Source of the DNA: Linnemannia hyalina
Lineage: Eukaryota; Mortierellomycota; Mortierellomycetes; Mortierellales; Mortierellaceae
Direction of reading: 5' to 3'
Assembly: GCA_019671135.1 (NCBI GenBank)
Contig: JAHRHY010000001.1
Location: 2,914,001 to 2,978,000, forward strand
Length of the DNA stretch: 64,000 nucleotides
Made by a program: the position numbers and the translations under genes
The notes under the pieces: model-generated
What the model saw: only the letters and a program-made list of their open reading frames with translations
What the model was told of the DNA's origin: nothing
Databases searched by the model: none
Shown: one piece after another, positions 44,002 through 56,421 of the stretch
Numbering within the stretch: the first letter of the stretch is position 1
How the letters are laid out: every line of letters begins with the position of its first letter

Positions 44002-46161
44002 TGTAAAGTGTGATATGAATGAAAAAATGAGGTGAAGAAAGGGGAGGAAGAAGGGAGGGGGAGGTGAAGGAGCAGGACAAGGGTCGCTGAAAAAAAAGAC
44101 CCAAGTTTTCGTTTTTGAGTTGCCAGCAAGAAGGACGCGCGCGCGGGGTGCGGGTTTGTCTGTTTGTCTGTTGAGAAGGCGAAGGTGGGAGCGAGCGAAT
44201 GACGGAATGAAGGAATGAGGACTTGGTAATGAGAGCGCAGAAAAAAAACCCCCCCAAGAGAACGTGAGTGTGAAGGAGTTGAGAGAGGAGAGTGAGAAGG
44301 AAAGGGTCAAGGGATTGAAAAGAAGAAGGGGAGGAAGGAGTAAGTTAGAAAAGGAAAGGAAAGAAGAGGAGAGTGGACGAGGGAGGGGCGGAGGAAGTGA
44401 GAATTGAGAAATGAAGTGGGGAAGAAGGGAGGAAAAGTGAGGGGAAGAGAGAGAGAGAAAGTAACGGAGAAATAACAAAAGTCCTTTTTTCATTTTGGTC
44501 ATTTGCTCCGCTTTGACACAAAAGAGTTCTTCGTTCTTCTACTGCTCCTCCTACTATCAACAACGACAACAGCATCACAACAGAGATGATTGTCCGTTGA
44601 ATCCAATCCAATCTTTTCCCATCCCGTCCTATCCTAACCTGGCTTGGCCATATCGACGCCGCCTCCTTCATCATCCAATCCCACTCACTCTCTGAAACGG
44701 CCGTGGGGGGGACTTTATTTTTTCGTCTTTCATTTCATTCGTCTCTCCTCTCCCGCCACTTCTTCTTGACACCTACCCTTCCTTCGGTCTTTCCCTTCGT
44801 CCCTTTTCCCGACTCGCAAAAAATCAAGTGCGAACGGTACAAACATGATCGTTAAATTCAATTCACCCTGCGTAAACTTTGTATTCTAAAACAACAACGA
44901 ACCAACTCCACCTGGGCCCTTTGTCGTTTTATGTTATTTTCTTCCATTCTACCTGTCTGCACGGGATGCTGTGCTCAGTCCGCTTGCTTGCCCCGCCACC
45001 TCTTTCTTTTTTTCTTTCTTTCCGTTTCCCTTCATCTCTTTTGCTGTTTTCTTTTTTTCTTTCTCTCGATCTCCTTGTGCAACCCAAGGGGAAACTCAGT
45101 TGAGTTGAGGGCGTCAATTTAGCACAGTTGAGCTTCAGCATCTCATACCGACCCTCTCTCCCTCTCTCTCCTTCTTGGCCAACAGTTAGGTAATCGCTGG
45201 GAAATATAGGAGTTCATCACTCTCATCCATTCATTCCTTCATTCACTCACTCACTCACTCACTCACTCACTCACTCACTCACCCGACCTTGGATTAGTGA
45301 GGATCAGCCGTAATCAATATAGAGAGAAGGAGGAGGATAGAGATAGAGGAAAAAAAGAGCAAGATCGAAAGTGAGAGCGACCATCCAAACAGATATCAGT
45401 ACATCGAGTCGAAACCATAATGAAGAGGAAAGATGGCCCGTCTAGGCGAGCATTAGAGGCCGTGTTCGCTATCTCTATTGTTTGATGTGGACAGGCACAA
45501 AACAACACCAACAACATTATATAACCCGTTTTTTTGCGAGAGTGCTAGAGTGACGACAAAGAGGACTTTGAAAAAAAGACGAAGATAGAGATGCATGTCG
45601 TTTTCTTTCTTTCTTTCTCTCTCTCTTGCGGTTTTTCTAACACCATGATGAGGATAAAAAAATGGGCCAGAGCAAGAGCAGAAAGATACATGCGCATCCT
45701 CTTGACTGGATATGCACTCCCTTTTCCTCGCCCTCACACCGAGCGAGCGAGCGAGTGGGCAGAATATCGCTCCAGGCTATCATGTCATGATCGGGTACCA
45801 TTCATAACTGACGAGTGATATTTTGGTGGCAACGTATCCCTCTGATCAATTGACTTTCGCATGTTTCGCACCCTTCCTCGGCCATGTGACTGCGATCGAC
45901 GTCATGCCCCCGTTTTCTTGTTCTTTGACTACATATTTCCCTATGCTTTCCTCTTCTTTCCTTTCGTTCTCTCCAACCCACGCTTTTTACACAATAACCC
46001 ATATACAAGCCTTTTCAGACAACTTAGCTTTTACTGCAGTCGACTCGGAAACTTACTCCTGATACTACACCACACCACTGTTCTCCTCATCCTTTCACTT
46101 CCTCATTTATTTCTCTTCCCTTTGCTGTACATTCTCACGCACACATTTACGCACTTTTACA
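44002..46161. promoter_or_regulatory. Divergent promoter region, G-alpha 2 / endosulfine
   Basis: 2.16 kb between divergent start codons. GA-rich on the left (CT-rich leader of G-alpha 2), CT-rich at 45900-46140 on the right (endosulfine leader). A CACT tetranucleotide repeat occupies about 45240-45282 and GCGAGCGAGCGAG lies near 45740. No TATA box or small gene is convincing. Confidence 0.45.
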
Positions 46162-46920
46162 ATGAGTTCCCCTTTGAACCCCTCAACCAACAACGCCAAC
46201 GCACCCGCCCAGGACCCCTCCGTCACTCAGGTATGCCTGCTCCTCATTCACCGCGTGTATTTTTTTTTTATTCCTGTTTGGCGCACTGTAACAATGCCAA
46301 GACTTTTTTTTTCGAGAATGACTTCATACTGACTCCTTTTGGGGCTATTGTTTGCCTTTTTCTCACTAGACCATGAATGAACAGGAAAAAAAGTTACAGC
46401 GCATGTACGGAAAACTTCCTACTGGACGGGACCTCTTGGGACACAAGCTGAAGGTACATTTCATTGCAACAGGCTCAAAAAAGCAGCAACGGATTCCCGA
46501 GCGCATACAGGAATGGACCCGACAGGAGCCGGAGGAGGTCATGACACTTTAGCGTCATGGCGTGTAGTGTCCTGTGCCAGCTTAGCGGGAGTAAAAAGTC
46601 TCACACGATATGCCCAACCGCAGTACACATTTAACGTATCCTCTTGCACTTCATTAACACCGTTTATTAATATTTGTTGTGCGCCCGCCGTTTTTATCTG
46701 CAATTATTAGGAACGCAAATATTTCGATTCGGGAGACTACGCCTTGTCAAAGGCAGGAAAGACAACGACACCCGTAGGATCACAACACCCCCAGCCAGAG
46801 AACATCCCACACTCGAACCCAGCAGCACCCAACGCCGGATCGCCTCCCGTCAAGGAAAGTTCCCTTGTGCACGAGTCTGATATCCCTGAGGGCGCCACAC
46901 CCGAGGTCACCCAGCCCTAG
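46162..46920 (+). CDS. IGO1: Endosulfine/ARPP19 family PP2A inhibitor (Igo1-like)
   Basis: Three exons (46162-46230, 46370-46453, 46711-46920) give 120 residues, all joined in phase 0. The conserved core reads KKLQRMYGKLPTGRDLLGHK, then the invariant FDSGDY motif at residues 56-61, with Ser58 the site phosphorylated by Greatwall/Rim15 kinases. The phosphoprotein inhibits PP2A-B55, linking TORC1/nutrient status to mitotic entry or quiescence and, in yeast, protecting stationary-phase mRNAs. The N-terminus (Asn/Ala/Pro-rich) and C-terminus (Pro/Ser-rich) are disordered. The FDSGDY exon starts directly after intron 2. Some fungi have two IGO genes; only one is seen here. Confidence 0.95.
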
Positions 46921-47685
46921 GTTGACTAAACACGTACTGGAGTGAGAGAGAATGGACGCAAACAACATGAGCGGAGACACAGAGAGGGGAGGGCGTTAGG
47001 GAATCAAGGAGATCAGGGGGATCAGAGTGTACAGCACCTTTTTCTGCCGCCAATTAATACAACAAGTATGGCGCACTCTTCTGGGATATTGGCAAAACGG
47101 ACAAAATGGACAAAAACGAACAACAAATCAGCAAAACCACTATACGACACATACATACGACACGACAGCAATACCTGCTCGATACATCATGGACCACTCG
47201 AGACTACTATCCTTTTTGTTTTGAGCAGAGGGGACAGTAGCAATAGTCACTTAATAAAAGCAAGAACAATTATCAACAACAAAAAAGAAGACATAATTGC
47301 ATGTTGGCGGTAGTGATGATGTTGTACATCTTGTCAGCAGACCAGATCTGGGGTTTCTATTTCTAACTTTTTTTTTGATCCGCTAGTGCGCATTCCTTGA
47401 ACATGCTCGTGTTTTGTGCTCTTTTTTTTTTTTTTTTTTGTTTCTATTTTTCGCTAGGGTGCATTTTTATTTCCACGTCTATTTTGGATGCATCGCCTCT
47501 TCTCTTGCCGTTAGTGAGATGACGATAATGGATCGGAATGTGGTTATGGTTTGCGGGCTATTGTTGACAATAGGAGATGGGCGCAAATAAGAAAAAAAAC
47601 CCCACAGACTCGTTCATAGTTCTTAGATAATAGATGATTGAAAAAATAAGGCCCAGTCAAACAGGTTTATTATTAAGTGGCGGTT
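46921..47685. other. Convergent 3' intergenic gap, endosulfine / PPR
   Basis: About 765 bases between two stop codons, with long T runs near 47365-47375 and 47421-47440. No gene or RNA recognised. Confidence 0.6.
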
Positions 47686-50600
47686 TTAGTGGCTCTGTTG
47701 CTCGGTTCCTTTCAACTCCTCCTCAAATGAGGATGAATGGGTCGATGTCGCCGACTTGTGATGGTAGCTCGCCTGGTTCACGCCGTCCGATAAAAAGGAC
47801 GACAGCAGCGAAGAGCTGTTGTTGTTGTTGTGGTGGCTACTGGCAACCGACGATGGCTGAACGGGGCTCGCGGATGCGGCTGTGGACAAGGGCGCCGGCA
47901 AGAGAGACTTGAATATGTTGTATCCATAGATCCGGGTACTCCATTCAGCGCCCATCTTGTGGTGGGCATTCCACAGTTGCTTCAAAAGCTTCTCGGCCTT
48001 CTCAGCATGGGTCTCGGCAGGCGTTTCATCATCGTCGCTTGCTTTCGCAAAGGAAGACGATCGTGGCGGCTCCCCGTCATGGCTATTACGACGTTCAGAG
48101 ATCATGTGATGGGCTTGAGCAGCCCAGCCCAGGAACTCGAGAGGCATCTCATGCGGGTACAGCTTCTCGGCACCGACCGACTCTAGGTCCTGCCAAAGCT
48201 GAAGGACAATCGACCAGTTGTTTTTCTTGGAGAAAGATTGGAACAGGATGTTGAAGGTGACTAGGTCCAGGATAGGGAGATCGTGTGGCGGCACAAACTT
48301 AACCTTGTCCTTGGATGCCACCGTCGTCTTGGTAGACTTGGATGCGGTTGGCAGCATGGAAGAGTCCCAGGAGACATGTCCCTTTTTGGTAGGCTCAGCG
48401 TGGGTCAGAGTATCGGCACTCAACGGATTCTCTAACGATTGCTTGGCTGCCTCCTCTGCGCGGATCGCCTGCTTGGTGCCTAGTAGCATGCGGGTGTAGA
48501 GATTGAGGACAATCCCGTCGTACCGGCGGCCAAGCTCGGGTGCCAAGAGTCCATGGAAGAGTGCTCCACAATTGGTCGTGCTCAGCTTGGGTTGGCCCTT
48601 CCAAAAGCTGTTCTTAAAGAATCCAATCGCTGCCAGTGGACGTCCCAATCGGAAGTAGGCCGAAATCACGGTGGTGATGCCTGAGTGGTGGAGTGGAGCG
48701 CCATCCTGCTGGAGAACACCGAGAATCGACTCGACAGCCTCGGCGGCTGAATGCGACTGCATGCCCTCATATATTCCTGCGGCTTGATCCCCTCCTGATC
48801 GGCGATTCACGCGGTTCCGGGACCCAGGCCTGCCCTTGGACGACGCGGTGGTGTACTGACGACTGAGAGAGTTGATCAAGATCGTGAAGGTTACGTTGTC
48901 AGGCTCCATCCCACGACCCCTCATCATCTCGAAAAAATCGAGCGCCATCCCGGGCTGGTGCGATTTTTGAGCCAACTGCATCAGCATGTGAAGGCAGTGC
49001 TGGTCCATCTGAACCTTTGAGCTCTGTTGTTGAAGCGAGTTGGCAAAATCCTGAGCAAGAGCCATCTGCTTGAGGTTGGCGTAACCCTTGATCAGAGTCG
49101 TAAACGTTGTCGCGTCAGGTTGGACACCATGCTTGGGCATCCTCCGGAAGAGCTCTACGGCCTTGTCCATGTCCTCGATCAGCGCAAACCCGTTCATCAG
49201 CGTGTTGAAAGCGTACGTATTGGGTGAAATCCCAGACTTGACCATCTCGTGAAACAGCGTCTCCGCCTGCTCAATGTCCCGGAGGACAACATACTGATGG
49301 ATCAGCTTCCCGTAGGTGACAATGTCCGGCCGAATCCCTCTAGATTTCATGTCTTGCAGAAGCGACTCGATCCTGGGTACATATTCCTCCACTTGTGCCT
49401 TCCTCACTGCATTCGGGTCTCCTTTCCGCCGAATACTCTCGCGAACAGGCTTGAGCTTCTCCACCAAGAGATCCAAAAGAGCGTTGTAGGTCCACACATC
49501 CGGCGTGATCCCTTCCACCTTCATCCTCTCGTAGAGCTGCGTGGCGACATCCAGGTTATCTGAAACCTTGGTCGAGTGGATCATGATGTTGAACGTCGTC
49601 TTGGAAGGCGTGACTCCATACCGGTTCATGAGCTCTGTGATCTCGCTGACTTTGTCAAAGTCCCGTCTGGCCAGATATGCCCGAAGCAAAGGGTTGATGC
49701 TCCCATCAATCAGCGGCAGTTTGGCGGCGATAATCTTGTCCAGGATCCTCCAGGCTTTGTCGATCTGGCCATCGCGCGCGTACTGGGCCACAAACACGTT
49801 ATAAATCGGAGTGGTAACGGGTGTCTTGGCCGTCTCGGTCATCTCTCGCAACACACGCAGAGCATCAGACATCCTTCCGTTGCTCGCTAGCGCCTGCAAC
49901 AGGACTCGGTAATCCTCCGAACGTGGGTGTAAGTCCGACTGGGTGCTCTCCTTCAGTCTACTGAACAACTCAACGACTTGGTCGACTTTGCCCTGCCGCA
50001 TATGAGATTTCATCAAGATCCGGTACGTTTTGGAGTTGGGTGTCAGTCCGTATTCTCCCAAGCCCTTGTAGAAGCCATTGACGAGGTCGATCTCGCCCAT
50101 CTCCAGATACCCTGACATCAGAAGGTTGAAAGTGTAAATGTCGGGCCGAATGTCCGTCAGAAGAAGGCTCTCCAGCACACGCTGCGTGGCTCGTGCGTCC
50201 TTGTTTTCCAAGTGTCCCCGCAAAAGAGTATTGAAACTCGTCAGCTCGGGCTTCAGTTCCTGGTCCTGCATCTCCTGGAAAGCCTTGGCAGCGCCGGCTG
50301 TGTCTTTGCGCATCATGCAACTCTCCATCAGCAAGTCGTACGCCATGACTGAGGGGCGAAGCTGCTCAGATCGACTGTGGTTTAGCTCTTCGACACACTG
50401 TCGAACAGCATCTGCTTGACCCAGGTCGACCAACGCGCGGATGAGGTCGTGGTACTGCTCCTGAGGGCATTCGCGGACATGAGTGGCGGATCCAAAAAGG
50501 GCTGTGGGGGTGTTGGTTGGGATGGTTGCCTTGATACGAGCAATCCAAGCAGGAATTACATCGTCCATCTTCCAGAAATGCAGTGTTCCCAGGAAGGCTC

Positions 50601-51657
50601 CGTACACCTTGGCGTTGGATTTAGGCTTGGTGATGGCACGGTGGAAATCGTCAAAGACCTGCTCAAGTTTCGTCAGTCTGCTGGTGTCTCGTGGTGGTTG
50701 TGGCGAAACCTTGAGGGCGCCAATGAATCGAATAAAGTCCGCGCGCCCTAACGCATGCTCCTGGCGAATGGGCGACCGCCACTGACCAGCGACCTCCTCG
50801 TACAAGGGCCACCATGTCCCGATCGGATCTCTCTGATAGACTGATTTTCGCAACGACTCCTCCAGACCCAAGCCTTCGACCATTGCGCCACTCCGCCAAG
50901 GTGCATCCGAAACCGGTGACAAGAACGGATCCCGAGACGATTCGTCTACGAATGATGCTGGTATTTCCGGAAAAAGCGACTGAAAGTCGGATTTTGTTGC
51001 CGGTTCATTGAGAGTGGATGTATTGGTTTCCTGAACGACTGCTGATGTTGATGATGTTGAGGTCGGTGCGGAAATTAAAAGTGGCCCCTCTGAGTCGGTC
51101 TCGGAGACGACTGAAGGCGAAGTGGATGTCGAGAGGAGGCGTGTGCGAGTCCTCAGAGGTGTTCTGGATCCTGCTAATAACCGAGGTCCTGTCAAAACTA
51201 GACCAGCCTGGTCCATTCCGAGTGAGTGAGAGTGCTGGAGAACGTAGCTTTCGCATGGCGAGATTGTTTTTGCAGCTGTGCTCCTGTAGGTGACGGTGGT
51301 GATGGTATCATGAGCGCTCTGCTCATTCCTGGCCGATGCCTTGGTGGTATATGTACAGACTGCATGTCGCTGGGGCCGTGGTGGATGTACCAGCGCGGTT
51401 GACGTGGGCAGAGTGGATCTTGCGCGGGGTCCAAAGAGACCGAGGCGCGACGAGAGCTGTCCTCGCCCCGAAGACGTCCGTGGTTGTATCCGCGTCGCCA
51501 AAGTCGAGTTTTCACGCGCTTGTGTCCTGACTCCGCCAATAGTCGTCGATGGGGTTGCTCTGGAGACGGTGCCTCGGGGAAACAAAAGTTGAAGGTCGCA
51601 AAAGAGACACGACGAAGGGGACGATGTTGCCCAGATCTGTCGCGTGGTCTTGTGCAT
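47686..51657 (-). CDS. Large mitochondrial pentatricopeptide repeat (PPR) protein
   Basis: A single exon encodes 1323 residues. The N-terminus is rich in Arg/Ser/Thr with few acids (MHKTTRQIWATSSPSSC...), as expected for a mitochondrial presequence. From about residue 385 there are many 35-residue PPR motifs with the typical Y/FNxLL...G...A..LF.EM...G..PD pattern, e.g. TSFNTLLRGHLENKDA, PDIYTFNLLMSGYLE, PNTYAFNTLMNGFAL and PDATTFTTLIKGYAN; I estimate about 14-17 repeats. The C-terminus is Ser/His/Asn-rich. PPR proteins bind organellar RNA one base per repeat and direct its processing, stability or translation; the target is not predictable by eye. The start is the first ATG after an in-frame TAG about 25 bases upstream; an ATG at 51779 could reach this frame only through a 38-nt intron, which is implausibly short. 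Confidence 0.9.
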   Translation of the reverse strand: MHKTTRQIWATSSPSSCLFCDLQLLFPRGTVSRATPSTTIGGVRTQARENSTLATRIQPRTSSGRGQLSSRLGLFGPRARSTLPTSTALVHPPRPQRHAVCTYTTKASARNEQSAHDTITTVTYRSTAAKTISPCESYVLQHSHSLGMDQAGLVLTGPRLLAGSRTPLRTRTRLLSTSTSPSVVSETDSEGPLLISAPTSTSSTSAVVQETNTSTLNEPATKSDFQSLFPEIPASFVDESSRDPFLSPVSDAPWRSGAMVEGLGLEESLRKSVYQRDPIGTWWPLYEEVAGQWRSPIRQEHALGRADFIRFIGALKVSPQPPRDTSRLTKLEQVFDDFHRAITKPKSNAKVYGAFLGTLHFWKMDDVIPAWIARIKATIPTNTPTALFGSATHVRECPQEQYHDLIRALVDLGQADAVRQCVEELNHSRSEQLRPSVMAYDLLMESCMMRKDTAGAAKAFQEMQDQELKPELTSFNTLLRGHLENKDARATQRVLESLLLTDIRPDIYTFNLLMSGYLEMGEIDLVNGFYKGLGEYGLTPNSKTYRILMKSHMRQGKVDQVVELFSRLKESTQSDLHPRSEDYRVLLQALASNGRMSDALRVLREMTETAKTPVTTPIYNVFVAQYARDGQIDKAWRILDKIIAAKLPLIDGSINPLLRAYLARRDFDKVSEITELMNRYGVTPSKTTFNIMIHSTKVSDNLDVATQLYERMKVEGITPDVWTYNALLDLLVEKLKPVRESIRRKGDPNAVRKAQVEEYVPRIESLLQDMKSRGIRPDIVTYGKLIHQYVVLRDIEQAETLFHEMVKSGISPNTYAFNTLMNGFALIEDMDKAVELFRRMPKHGVQPDATTFTTLIKGYANLKQMALAQDFANSLQQQSSKVQMDQHCLHMLMQLAQKSHQPGMALDFFEMMRGRGMEPDNVTFTILINSLSRQYTTASSKGRPGSRNRVNRRSGGDQAAGIYEGMQSHSAAEAVESILGVLQQDGAPLHHSGITTVISAYFRLGRPLAAIGFFKNSFWKGQPKLSTTNCGALFHGLLAPELGRRYDGIVLNLYTRMLLGTKQAIRAEEAAKQSLENPLSADTLTHAEPTKKGHVSWDSSMLPTASKSTKTTVASKDKVKFVPPHDLPILDLVTFNILFQSFSKKNNWSIVLQLWQDLESVGAEKLYPHEMPLEFLGWAAQAHHMISERRNSHDGEPPRSSSFAKASDDDETPAETHAEKAEKLLKQLWNAHHKMGAEWSTRIYGYNIFKSLLPAPLSTAASASPVQPSSVASSHHNNNNSSSLLSSFLSDGVNQASYHHKSATSTHSSSFEEELKGTEQQSH

Positions 51658-52220
51658 CCTAGACGTGAAGACTCCGGTGCGCTATTGCCTAATTCCAGAG
51701 TTCGGGCAGTGATGACTACATGGGACGAACAAGAAGGGTTGTTGAGTGAGTGGTTGATCATGAGACGGCTATGGTTCATTGTCGTAGGATGATCTGCCTT
51801 ACTCTTGTGTTATCGTGTGTAGTTCGGAATCAAAAAAAAAAGTGAGAGCGAGGTGTGAAAAAAGTTCCGAATGAAAGAAGCCGAGCGGGAGGACGGAGGG
51901 AATGTAGGAATTGTTTATAGGGAGACTGAAGACTCCAAAGGTTGCTGGATGGTCGACTTGTCGCAGAGTATATGCGTGTGTATAGTGAATGGACGATGGT
52001 TCGAGTGAGTGAGTGAGTGAGTGGGTGGTGAAGGTGATCGTGAGAGGAGAGAGGCGCCGAGGGGAGGAACGAGGAGGTCACCGAGACTGAGTAAAGTGTG
52101 CCTGCCTTTTCTCTTTTTTCGGACCGCGGTTATGTTTGTGTTTCGGTGGCTGGGGCTCCCAAGTTAAAACCCGGATCGAGAGGATTAGGAAATAAGAACA
52201 AACAACTCTATGCAACCGCT
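51658..52220. other. Intergenic, promoter side of PPR gene
   Basis: About 560 bases, with an AGTG tetranucleotide repeat at about 52000-52024. No TATA box or gene recognised. Confidence 0.55.
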
Positions 52221-55200
52221 TTATTTCTCAACCATACTCAGAGACAGGATACGCGCCAGCTGCGTCTCTTCATCCTCAATCTCTTCCTGCATGGCGCTCT
52301 GCGAGTACTGCCGGAAAATCGCGGGCTGTCTTCCCGCGGGCACCACCTTCTCCGATGGTTCCTGTCCTTTACCCTGAGGACCTGTCGATCCCAGCGACGA
52401 CTCCGAGCTGGTGCGAGCTACCATCGACCATGTCATCATCTTCACAGCCGGTTCCTGAGGCTGGGCGGCGGGCTCACTTCTCGAGGTAGAAGCAGCGGTG
52501 GTAGTGGTGGCGCTAGAAGACAACAGAGACGATGAATCAGGCGTTGGCAATGCCTTGCCAATACTAGGCCAGTCTTCAGCGACTGCTGCACTCGAGGTGC
52601 TCAACTTGGTGGCGTCGATCTCCATAGCAACTCTCGCCTGATCCTCCTCGTCTTGCAGCTCCTTGAGGATTGAGTCGACAATGGCTTGATCCTCTTGACT
52701 CACATGGGTATTGCTGACTTTGGCGTCAACATCAAGTACCTGGCTGGGCTCCCACTCTAGCGGCTGGTGAGAATGGCTATGAGCATCATCCGACGCAAAG
52801 GTATCCAGTCCATCTGAGGCCCCCAAATCATGGTGGTGGTCGTGGTCGTGGTCGTCATTATTGGGCTCGACGTCAAGCATACTGAGCTCAATTGCCCTTC
52901 TGACCAACTCTTCCTCCTCGTCCAACTCTTGTTCGCTCACTAGTTCGTTTACTTGAGGACGTGCAGAGGAAGGTGACACAGACCTGGCGTTCGACATCGA
53001 AGATCCTTCACCCCCGTTACCAAATTCATCAAGTAACCGTTGCTCCAGCATGTGCTGTTGCTCGAGATCTTCGATTTGCTGCAACTCGGATGCCGCTATG
53101 GCAGTATCTTGATCGTCCTGCTCCTTCGATAGCATCATCACATACTCGACTACCTCCTCATCCGTCATGTCGACCATGTTCAACCCTTGAAGGTTATTGT
53201 ATCGCTTGTGGAGTTGTTGCTGACGTTCCTTGACCTGGCTCTCTAGTCGCTTCAGAGACACAGTCTCCTCCAGGCTATGTCGGATGTCGTTCTGGATCTT
53301 GGTGCGATGGCCAGCGCTGTAGTTGATTGGCTTCTTTGCGGCACCTTTTCGGTACTTGTCTAATGTTTGCGTAGAATCCGTTCACGGTAGTTGTCAGTCA
53401 AATAGACAAGAAACAGAAGCCTTTTGATACCAAAACAAATAAATGCATGTTAACAGGCTCATACCTTTGGCAAATCCAGCTCCTGGTGAAAAGTCCCAGC
53501 TCCTGATTAGGCCACCAACCGAGACGACGCCACGGCATTGGATACCATCAATGACCATGCACCGATTCACCATCGATGTGGTGTCGTTTGCCTCTCGGCC
53601 ACGGATGTACCTAACAGATGCAATTCACTGGAGTTGTCAGCCTACAGTTTAGAAAGGGCAACGTGTTTATGGTCAAGCGCAACAAGGAACGACAGCGACT
53701 TACCCAGTGTTGAGGACAGAGACTAGTTTGCCGTTGACAGGATTCCAAACCTTGGTCCATCCATCCGCACTATAGATTGAATACGTCTGACCATTAATAT
53801 AATGGACCCATGAAGCTCGTTTATACTGCACAGCGTCTTCATAGCAAGGCAAAACGTACCTTCCAGAGACAAGAATCAGCTTGTCAATGAACAAGCTTGT
53901 CACTCGCGTGTCATGTGCCCGTAGAACACAGGTCGGGCTCAACGTTGGGGTCTCTTGCTGGATTTGACTGGGGTGAGGATCTCCATGTGCGGATGATGAC
54001 TTGCGCTTGAATATATCGCTCAAATACCAAAGACAAATGTTGCCAGAGTTGTCTCCAGTAGCTAAAAGGCTGGGTGCATCATGACGGCAGTAGAGCGCGT
54101 GGAGTGTTTGTTGACCCTCCGGGCTGGAGGCATTCGAAGGCGAGATCATGGGTTTCTCATGCTTAGGGATGTCCCAATGGACTGCAGTGATTGGTGACAG
54201 ATGTGCCGGACTTTTTAGAGTCGCCAGATGCTCCTGTGTCTCCAAACTGTAAAGGTGCATGACCTTTGAATCCGCAGCCTGGGCCAGTATCAAACCATGT
54301 TCGCCCAGTCCAAATTCGACCTCAAGGTAATGAACGCCCTTGAACTCCTCTGGTAAGTTAATCACCTTCGGCAGCGTAGGGGCAAGAGCAGGTTCAGGAA
54401 TGATCTCTCCATCGACCACCATCAACCCAGGCGTAGCCGGCGGCGTTGACTGAGCGGTGGCGTCTGATGCAGTAGATCGTGTAGGGGACGAGACGCCATT
54501 GGCAGTGGCAAATATAGGAGAGACGATGGCGTTGATATCGACGTCCCAAATGTAGATTTCGCCTCCAGATGTCCCTGCAATGATGCGAGAGCTGGGCTCG
54601 CAGCAAATGTGGTCGATTCTCCTTGTGCTGGCTCCGGTCAAGCTGAGACCGGTCCTGAACTCGCGAACAGTACGTGCTTTCACAACATCCCATAGTCGAA
54701 CGACCCCATCGGCACCTCCAGTCAAGACAAAACCAAGATAGTTTGGCACCAGCTTGACACATGAGACCGGTCCATTGTGAAATCCCGAAAACGTTTGGAA
54801 CGACTGTCCTGCAGTGGCATAGGAGAGGATCGTCAAAGAAACCTGACCGGTGGACAGACCCCAAAGGACACGATGACTATTGCGACGAAATATTCCGACG
54901 GTGAGTGAAAAGTAACGTAGTATCCAACAGATCAAGGTTGGCTAGTAAAGAGACTTTTCATCACAACATACCGATCCATTGTCATAACGGAAACTTCGAG
55001 GTGGATCATCCTAAACACTGCATCCTTCTGGACTTTTCCAAGCTCTGGGTTGCATTTCGCCACGACACCTAATCATATTGAAACAGAGAAGCGAGTGAAG
55101 GTGAGCAACAGTTTCGTCCGCGTTGAGCATACTTGCCGACTAGCCTTCCTTGGCAAATAATAGTCACCTTGCGAGAGACCACCGGCCAAGAACCAGCCTT

Positions 55201-56291
55201 GGTTGGGAGTGTTTGTCTCCGCCCATAGCTCTGTGATCTGTCCAATCTTGGGGTCGATCATGATGTTGAATCCACGTCCCTTCTCCCACCGCCGCAGTAA
55301 CCTTGTCCGCTTAATATACTCTCCGCGCCAGCTCTTGGGATCGAGTCGTTTGAAGCGCACTGATGCTCCAAAGAACTTTATGAACGCCTGCTTCCAGCAT
55401 GAATCCGCATTAACGACGTGGTAGAACAGCTGGCATACTAGAGATACGACAAACTGCAGCCAGAATAAAAAGGTGTCGGTTGATTTTTCGTTTCGCGTGA
55501 GGTTGAGCGTTTCATAACCTCCTTGTGATCTGATACTGTCTTACCAGTTCGTTGGGCTCAAGATGAGAGACGATGTGGGAAAGTAGTTCGACCGGCAAGG
55601 TGCAGATAACATTGACCCTAAGAAGAGGACACAGCAACAGTGAGACGGCTGTCCAAAAGCCCAAGGAATCAAATGATCAGAGCTATTGCTGTGAAACGCG
55701 TCCTTACCCTGTGTTATTGATTTCCGCCTTGGCTGCTAACCGCTTCTCTCTCGCTGCCTGGATCGCCTCCCATGAAAGAGTTGAGTACGAATGGACGATT
55801 GAGTTTGCCAGATCTGGGCGAAAGGTCCCCAATTGCCTCAGTTTCTCGATGGCTGCCGAGTTTCCAGGGTTCACTCCAGATCCAGAGCCAGATCCAGATC
55901 CTGCGTTTGAACTCGATGCTGATCCAGGTCTGTTCGACGACTGGGCCTGGATTTGAGCTGTCCGCCCTCTCCGATCTCGCCTCTTGGCCGATCCTGGTTT
56001 CTGGAAAATGTTGAACCCGCCTGACTGGCGGTTGTTGACCGAGGTCTGTCTCTCCCATTCCAGCCAAGACTCCTCGATTCGCAACTTTTGGTCATGGAAG
56101 TGTGCGAGATCGTCTTGTGGGTCGTAGTAGTCCTCATCGCTCAATTCCTCGTCGTCCATGTCGTCGTTGTCGTCAAAGGACTCATTGCCGCTGGGTATGT
56201 CCTCGGTGTGTTGGCTCTGAGCCTGGTCCTGTTGCTCCTGTGAATCCTGGGATTGAGGGTTTTGGTGGTGCTGTTGGTTGGAATCAGACAT
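52221..56291 (-). CDS. F-box/WD40 protein with C-terminal UIMs (Ufo1/Pof10-like)
   Basis: Seven exons (56291-55708, 55617-55545, 55453-55168, 55068-54972, 54876-53704, 53610-53465, 53359-52221) give 1165 residues. A Gln/acidic N-terminus is followed by an F-box at about 202-243 (LPVELLSHIVSHLEPNELF...CWKQAF), split by an intron. WD40 blades run from about 350 to 785 (DGVVRLWDVVKA, GGEIYIWDVDIN, SGNICLWYLSD, DGWTKVWNPVNGK). The C-terminus has ubiquitin-interacting motifs: about 853-867 (DEEVVEYVMMLSKEQ), 935-949 (EEELVRRAIELSMLD) and 1148-1165 (EETQLARILSLSMVEK), the first being weakest. F-box plus propeller plus UIMs is the layout of yeast Ufo1, an SCF substrate receptor that recruits via its propeller and promotes its own turnover through UIMs. 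Orthology is inferred from architecture only. It lies 130 bp from the PAP2 gene on the same strand. Confidence 0.87.
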
Positions 56292-56421
56292 GGCGTGGAG
56301 TGGTGAAGAGAAAAAAAAAAAAGTTCTGAGGGAGGATTTTTTATTCCTTTACTTGAATTACTGCGGCCGCGAGCCTTGTGCGACCCAATCAGATTTATTT
56401 AACGCCCATGCGTCGCAGCGG

